Source: Candidatus Hydrogenedentota bacterium
GTDB taxonomy: Bacteria > Spirochaetota > Leptospiria > Turneriellales > J094
Assembly (NCBI GenBank): GCA_003695005.1
Contig: RFJE01000316.1
Coordinates: 1 to 7,779 of the forward strand
Length of the DNA: 7,779 nucleotides
Reading direction: 5' to 3'
Part shown: piece by piece, positions 1-4,184 of the stretch
Numbering within the stretch: position 1 is the first letter of the stretch
How the letters are laid out: each line of letters begins with the position of its first letter
Notes under the pieces: model-generated
The model's database searches: none
What the model was told of the DNA's origin: nothing
Seen by the model: the letters and a program-made list of their open reading frames with translations, nothing else
Translations under genes and position numbers: made by a program

Positions 1-60
1 AAAAGGCAGGTCATAATTACAAGTTTTGGCAATCGCAATTAAAACCGGCCTTTCAATTTT
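1..60 (-). other. Downstream edge of the operon; possible start of a further gene
   Basis: These 60 bases follow the SPFH stop codon and run off the window. I see no strong terminator: an 8-bp A/T-rich stem with one G-U pair can form around the central GGCCGG, but no T-tract follows it. The minus-strand frame that continues from the SPFH gene is open to the edge and reads KIERPVLIAIAKTCNYDLPF, which looks protein-like but has no ATG, GTG or TTG start. GAAAGG at 54-49 could be a ribosome binding site. A further operon gene may begin here, but that cannot be settled from this sequence. Confidence 0.25.
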
Positions 61-996
61 TTAGCGAGTTATCGGGGATAGAGCCCCGCCGGGCTTCTCA
101 ATAATTTTAAGCTTTTTTTTCTTATGTGAAGGTAATGTAAAAGTTTTTGTAGAAGTACCTTCGCTTAAAATCCAGACATCGGCTTTTGGATTCATTTTTT
201 CAATTTTGTAGTATTCTAAAATTTTCGGATTTTGGTCAATGAGATCTTTCATTTTAGAAGCTTTTTGCATTTCCGCTTGGCCAAGAATACGAATCTGGTA
301 TGCTTTTGCATCTGCTTCAATTTGTTTTACAAGAGATTGTCGTTGTGCAAGAAGCACCGGAGTTAAATCCGCGGTGCGCGCTCTATATAGACCCGCATCA
401 GGCACATAGATTTTTACCCCATAAATTTTTTGGAAAGTAATGTCATTGTCCGGAAAGTTTTTTTGGTAATCCTGTAAAAGGGGGGAGTTGGTTTCATTGC
501 CTAAATACTGCCGAAGACGGACTGCTAAATTATCGAGCATAAAATCATTTTGGTAAATTTCATAGTACTTTAGCTCTATTAAAATTTTAAGGCGCTCTAT
601 AAAAATCTCTCGAATTTTTTCGGGATCATACTGTACGGTTTCTAGCAATAAAGGAAAGTGAGATGGGGATATTTTGTACCGACAGTCAAAACGAATTTTA
701 GTATAATAATCATCCCCAAGTTTTAACAATTTTGTATAGCGCAGGGGTAATTTTATTTTAATACGCAAAGGTGGCTCTTGCTTCTTTAGAAGAAAAAGTT
801 TCCATTTTTCCGGCACAAAACCAGTCCATAACCAGTGAGTCCCTGCCGACAAGGGAGTGTCTTGCCAACCAGCTGTTCTATCTTTTAAAAATCCTAAATG
901 ACCATAAGGAACCGTTACAATATTTTGCCACATTAAAGCCGCTAACATGCCGATGGCAACAAATTGTAAAAGGCGTCTTATGACGGTGGCAATCAC
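61..996 (-). CDS. SPFH/Band 7 (prohibitin/HflC-like) membrane protein
   Basis: This 311-residue protein has one N-terminal membrane segment (about 9-25), then a PYGHLGFL stretch (30-37) typical of the beginning of a Band 7 domain. The domain continues to about residue 210 and is followed by a charged Ala/Gln/Glu helix (215-250, containing IEADAKAYQIRILGQAE). NPKILEYYKIEKM (256-268) and ADVWILSEG (272-280) match the C-terminal part of prohibitin, stomatin and HflC proteins. Such proteins form large membrane-bound rings that organise membranes or restrain proteases such as FtsH; the specific role here is unknown. The middle (110-190) is diverged and the tail is lysine-rich (292-297). The start is GTG, 14 nt after the hfq stop, without a good ribosome binding site, so translation probably depends on coupling to hfq. 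Its place after miaA-hfq recalls hflK/hflC. The family is clear; orthology to HflC or HflK is not. Confidence 0.85.
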   Translation of the reverse strand: MIATVIRRLLQFVAIGMLAALMWQNIVTVPYGHLGFLKDRTAGWQDTPLSAGTHWLWTGFVPEKWKLFLLKKQEPPLRIKIKLPLRYTKLLKLGDDYYTKIRFDCRYKISPSHFPLLLETVQYDPEKIREIFIERLKILIELKYYEIYQNDFMLDNLAVRLRQYLGNETNSPLLQDYQKNFPDNDITFQKIYGVKIYVPDAGLYRARTADLTPVLLAQRQSLVKQIEADAKAYQIRILGQAEMQKASKMKDLIDQNPKILEYYKIEKMNPKADVWILSEGTSTKTFTLPSHKKKKLKIIEKPGGALSPITR

Positions 997-1018
997 TTTA
1001 ACTGTTATCTTTAACTGT
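996..1018 (-). repeat. 10-bp direct repeat spanning the hfq stop and SPFH leader
   Basis: CTTTAACTGT (plus strand) occurs at 996-1005 and again at 1009-1018, a perfect 10-bp repeat with a 13-bp period. One copy contains the hfq stop codon and the other abuts the GTG start of the SPFH gene. It looks like a small tandem duplication that created most of the 14-nt gap between the two genes. Confidence 0.7.
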
Positions 1019-1259
1019 CGTTAGAGTTTGTATTTTCTTCTTCGGGATTATACAACCGAATGGGTTTATCCGGTGTAATCGTCGTAATGGCGTGTTTATA
1101 GACCATCGTTTGTTTCTCTTTACTTTCTAAAACAATTGTAAAACTATCAAAACTAATGACTCGACCTTTAATGGGAACACCATTCGATAAGTAAACCGTA
1201 ATTTCCATTTTTTCTTTGCGCACATAATTAAGTATATAATCCTGAATGCTATTTTTCAT
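1011..1259 (-). CDS. hfq: RNA chaperone Hfq
   Basis: This 82-residue Sm-like protein should form a hexameric ring that helps small RNAs pair with mRNAs and affects RNA stability. The N-terminal helix carries SIQDYILN (4-11), matching the Q and D that bind uridines on the proximal face of Escherichia coli Hfq. RKEK (14-17) is the counterpart of the basic rim patch. [16 protein letters not shown] (23-38) is the Sm1 motif, with Tyr23 at the distal-face position. MVYKHAI (52-58) is the Sm2 motif with the expected histidine. The loop before Sm2 is one residue longer than in E. coli, as in Gram-positive Hfq. The tail is short (about 15 residues), acidic and Asn-rich, unlike the long enterobacterial tail. 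The ATG overlaps the miaA stop in an ATGA arrangement, with GAGG a few bases upstream. The identification is secure. Confidence 0.97.
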   Translation of the reverse strand: MKNSIQDYILNYVRKEKMEITVYLSNGVPIKGRVISFDSFTIVLESKEKQTMVYKHAITTITPDKPIRLYNPEEENTNSNDS

Positions 1260-2188
1260 ATTGCCTCTTTTTGTATAAGACTATCGGATAAATGTGAAAA
1301 AGCACAAGCATAGTCAATCTTTTTTAATTCTTTGGTTGCGCGTATCCATGTTAATTGCCTTTTAATAAATCGCCTTGTGTTTCTTGCAATAAGCTGTTCT
1401 GTATTTTGTTGTATTTCTTGTTTACGTTTAAGCATTTCGCTAGCAGAAATTTGATTTTCTTGACAGTACTGCACAATTTCCAAATAGCCAATGGAAGATA
1501 AAGCAGGGCTTGTTGGTACTTTTTCATAAGCACGTGCTGTTTCCTCAATAAGTCCTTTTTGAAACATCACGCTGATTCTTTCTTCGGCGCGCCAATAAAG
1601 ATCCTTCCTATCTCGCAAGATAGCAAAGGCAACGATATGATACTTATCCTTAATAGATCCAATTCTCGGCGCGCTAGAAAATGGCTGTTTTGCCGCTAAA
1701 CAGTAATACAGAGCTCGCTTAATGCGAAACTCATCTTGTGCAGGAATTCGCCGAAAGGAAATTGGGTCTAGCTTTTCCAGCTTTTCTCGCGCTATCTTGT
1801 TTTCCATGCGTTGAATTTCTTGTAAAAGCGCAGGATTTTCGGGTGGCTCTTCGGCAATGCCTACAAAAAGAGATTTAATGTAAAAAAATGTACCCCCTAC
1901 AATAAGCGGAATTTTCCCCCGATCATGAATTTCCTGAATTTTTTGATTCGCTTCTTTTACAAAGCGACCAGCGCTATATTTTTCTGTAAGATCTACGTGA
2001 TAGACAAGATGGTGAGGAAATAATTTAAGCTCTTCTTCCGTAGGACCTGCTGTGCCAATTTGTAAATCGCGGTAAACCTGTCTAGAATCAGCGCCAATAA
2101 TTTCAATGGGTGTATTTTGCGGTAACTGGTAGACAAGGGATGATTTCCCAACAGCAGTAGGGCCCGTTAGTATCACAACTTTTTTCAT
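1256..2188 (-). CDS. miaA: tRNA dimethylallyltransferase MiaA
   Basis: MiaA transfers dimethylallyl from dimethylallyl diphosphate to N6 of A37 in tRNAs reading UNN codons, which improves decoding. The 310 residues are close to the 316 of the Escherichia coli enzyme. Visible motifs are the P-loop GPTAVGKS (9-16), [15 protein letters not shown] (33-47, with the catalytic Asp34), [10 protein letters not shown] (58-67), [15 protein letters not shown] (93-107), [11 protein letters not shown] (152-162), SSIGYLEIV (231-239) and the tRNA-binding [13 protein letters not shown] (271-283). The usual GTAKP has glycine in place of lysine (Gly48), a small deviation. The ATG overlaps the stop of the upstream ABC ATPase gene (ATGA) and no Shine-Dalgarno sequence is evident, so translation is probably coupled. 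The stop overlaps the start of hfq. The miaA-hfq order is the classical one in many bacteria. Confidence 0.97.
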   Translation of the reverse strand: MKKVVILTGPTAVGKSSLVYQLPQNTPIEIIGADSRQVYRDLQIGTAGPTEEELKLFPHHLVYHVDLTEKYSAGRFVKEANQKIQEIHDRGKIPLIVGGTFFYIKSLFVGIAEEPPENPALLQEIQRMENKIAREKLEKLDPISFRRIPAQDEFRIKRALYYCLAAKQPFSSAPRIGSIKDKYHIVAFAILRDRKDLYWRAEERISVMFQKGLIEETARAYEKVPTSPALSSIGYLEIVQYCQENQISASEMLKRKQEIQQNTEQLIARNTRRFIKRQLTWIRATKELKKIDYACAFSHLSDSLIQKEAI

Positions 2189-3270
2189 AAAGTTAATGTT
2201 ACTGCTTTTACTTCAGCAAAAACCTTTCCCCCTTTTTGCAACGCCATCTTTTCTGCTGAATATGTGGTAATTTTTGCTATAATCAATTGAGAATCTACAC
2301 TTAATTGAACGATGGTTTGGCCATTTGGCAAATGGCTGTACTTTTCCACCACCGCTTCGAGTGAGTTTAAAATCGACCTGCTTGTCGCCGGAGGAGTTTT
2401 GGAAAGCGCCACTTCTTTAGCAGACACAATCACACGGGTACTTTTGTGCCTATTTTGCTTTAGGCCTGCCGGCACATAAAGCATTTGGTTTTTTAATTGT
2501 ACTTTGGCTAGCTTAAACTGATCATCATAATCGATAAGAGTTCCCTGTAAAAAAGAGCATGCATGCATGGATTGTGCAAGAGGCAAACTTATATCTGTAA
2601 GCACGTCCTGTGCATCGGCTATTTTTAAAACTTTTCCATTGTCCATAATAAGAAGAACATCACTAATGGAAGCTAACTCGGATAAAGAATGGCTTACATA
2701 ATAAATGGGAATTTGAAACTGATGTGGAATTTGCTTTAAGTAATTTAATATCTCTTCTCGCGAAGAATCATCTAAATTAGCAAGTGGCTCATCGCAAAGA
2801 AGAAGGGTTGGATTTGCGGCTAAAGCACGGGCCAGCGCCACTTTGCTTTGTTGTCCACCCGAAAGTTGGTTTGGTTTTTTCTCTAAAAGATTTTCCATTT
2901 GAAATACAGAAATCACTTCGTCCATCGTAATTTTTACTCTTTTTTCCGGATTTTGTTTTTTATATCGCTTAAAGCCATACTCAATATTTTTTTTTACTGT
3001 TAAATGAGAAAACAAAGCATTTTGTTGAAAAACAAAACCTACATTTCGTTTATGAGGAGGAACAAATACTTTATCATTTTGCCAGACGATATTCGGCAAG
3101 GTGATTGTTCCGGAGTCTCTCTCAAAACCAGCGAGAAATTTTAAGAACGTAGATTTGCCACTGCCAGAATGGCCGGTAATTCCAACAATGCCTGATAAAG
3201 GGAGTTGCAAGTTTAAGTCTAATAAGAAATTTCCTTTTTCAATATGGCAAGCACAAGATAGCATTTTCAT
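2185..3270 (-). CDS. modC: ModC-like ABC transporter ATPase with C-terminal TOBE domain
   Basis: This is the ATPase subunit of an ABC importer, 361 residues long. It shows Walker A GHSGSGKS (33-40), Q-loop VFQQ (80-83), signature LSGGQQ (136-141), Walker B LLLCDEP (156-162, catalytic Glu161) and switch His194 in YVSH. All catalytic positions are kept. The arginine that normally follows the signature is replaced (QQSKV). The C-terminal part, from VIVSAKEVALSKTPPATSRS (280-299) to the end, fits the TOBE ligand-sensing domain of ModC, so molybdate or tungstate import is the best guess; sulfate or iron CysA/FbpC-type ATPases are alternatives. No permease (ModB) or binding protein (ModA) gene is seen nearby. 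The ATG overlaps the stop of the cation exporter gene by one base (TAATG), and its own stop overlaps the miaA start. A second in-frame ATG at codon 3 is also possible. Confidence 0.8.
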   Translation of the reverse strand: MKMLSCACHIEKGNFLLDLNLQLPLSGIVGITGHSGSGKSTFLKFLAGFERDSGTITLPNIVWQNDKVFVPPHKRNVGFVFQQNALFSHLTVKKNIEYGFKRYKKQNPEKRVKITMDEVISVFQMENLLEKKPNQLSGGQQSKVALARALAANPTLLLCDEPLANLDDSSREEILNYLKQIPHQFQIPIYYVSHSLSELASISDVLLIMDNGKVLKIADAQDVLTDISLPLAQSMHACSFLQGTLIDYDDQFKLAKVQLKNQMLYVPAGLKQNRHKSTRVIVSAKEVALSKTPPATSRSILNSLEAVVEKYSHLPNGQTIVQLSVDSQLIIAKITTYSAEKMALQKGGKVFAEVKAVTLTL

Positions 3271-4145
3271 TAGCAGTGAATAAAATCACAATCTTCGCCT
3301 TCTCGCTCAATTTCAATGGTGGCATGGTCAATCCCGGCTTCATGGATTTTTTGCTTAATGGAGCACTTTGTTTCTAAAGCATTTTGTAAGCTAATGTTAG
3401 GATCAATTACTACGTGAGCCGTTAAAATATGATACTCGCCGTCTAATGACCAAACATGCATATCATGCACGGATTTCACATAAGAGGTAGAAATCATTTC
3501 TTTTTCCAAATCTTCGAGCTTAACATTCTCGGGAATGCTCTGTAGAAAAATTTTTGATATGCGAATGAGCAAATTTAACACATTGTATAAGATAAACGTG
3601 GCAAAAACTATGCTTAACAGAGAGTCTAGTATGTATAACGGATAAAACATCATAACCAGAGAAACGACAAGTAGTAAAACGCCGCCTAGAATATCCTCTA
3701 AAAGATGCCAGCTAATACTTTTTTCATTATAGCTTTTGCCTTTATGCACGCGGCGATACGCAATATAATTAATGAGGATAGTAATAACGCCTAAAATGGC
3801 CATACCTTCTACATGAACTGGCTCGGGATTTGCTAGTCTAGGAATGGCGCGAAAAAACACATAGACCATACCAGCGCTTAAAATCGCTGTATTAAAAAAA
3901 GCAGCAAGCAAAGAAAATCGCCTATATCCATACGAGAAATGATCGCTACGAGTTTTGCCAGATAGTTTTTGCATAAACCAGGCAAACGCAATGGAAAGAC
4001 TATCACCAAAATCATGGAGAGCATCGGATAAAACGGCATTGGAATTTGTTAAAATACCAACCACCGCTTCTGCAATGGAGAATAAAAAATTTAGCCAAAA
4101 AGCAGTTTTTAGGTTTTGGCTTGCATGATGATGGTCATGGCTCAT
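3270..4145 (-). CDS. Cation diffusion facilitator, ZnT/ZitB-type zinc exporter
   Basis: This 291-residue inner-membrane antiporter should export divalent metal, most likely Zn2+, in exchange for protons. It has about six membrane helices (near 13-33, 37-57, 79-99, 112-130, 147-168, 171-194) and a cytoplasmic domain from about 205. The transport site is readable: His44-x3-Asp48 in helix 2 and His147-x3-Asp151 in helix 5. This HxxxD pair is typical of the zinc-selective ZnT/ZitB branch, as against DxxxD in iron or manganese members. HDMHVWSLDG in the C-terminal domain is also characteristic. The N-terminus starts SHDHHH, while the loop between helices 4 and 5 lacks a long His-rich segment. The C-terminus ends CDFIHC, a possible extra metal ligand set. 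The gene starts 39 bp after the lipoprotein gene, in a spacer without a clear terminator, and overlaps the ABC ATPase start by one base. Confidence 0.92.
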   Translation of the reverse strand: MSHDHHHASQNLKTAFWLNFLFSIAEAVVGILTNSNAVLSDALHDFGDSLSIAFAWFMQKLSGKTRSDHFSYGYRRFSLLAAFFNTAILSAGMVYVFFRAIPRLANPEPVHVEGMAILGVITILINYIAYRRVHKGKSYNEKSISWHLLEDILGGVLLLVVSLVMMFYPLYILDSLLSIVFATFILYNVLNLLIRISKIFLQSIPENVKLEDLEKEMISTSYVKSVHDMHVWSLDGEYHILTAHVVIDPNISLQNALETKCSIKQKIHEAGIDHATIEIEREGEDCDFIHC

Positions 4146-4184
4146 ATTGGCAACTTATGGCTTGCTTATGCACTGAAAAGTTTT

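Noticed and set aside
771..983. Plus-strand open frame of 70 codons
   Set aside because: It lies entirely opposite the SPFH gene, has no family features and no ribosome binding site; it is an antisense shadow.
1351..1548. Minus-strand open frame of 65 codons inside miaA
   Set aside because: It is out of frame within a well-conserved miaA sequence and has no recognisable motifs.
3101..3283. Plus-strand open frame of 60 codons opposite the ABC ATPase gene
   Set aside because: It overlaps the Walker A region of a clear ATPase and shows no independent features.
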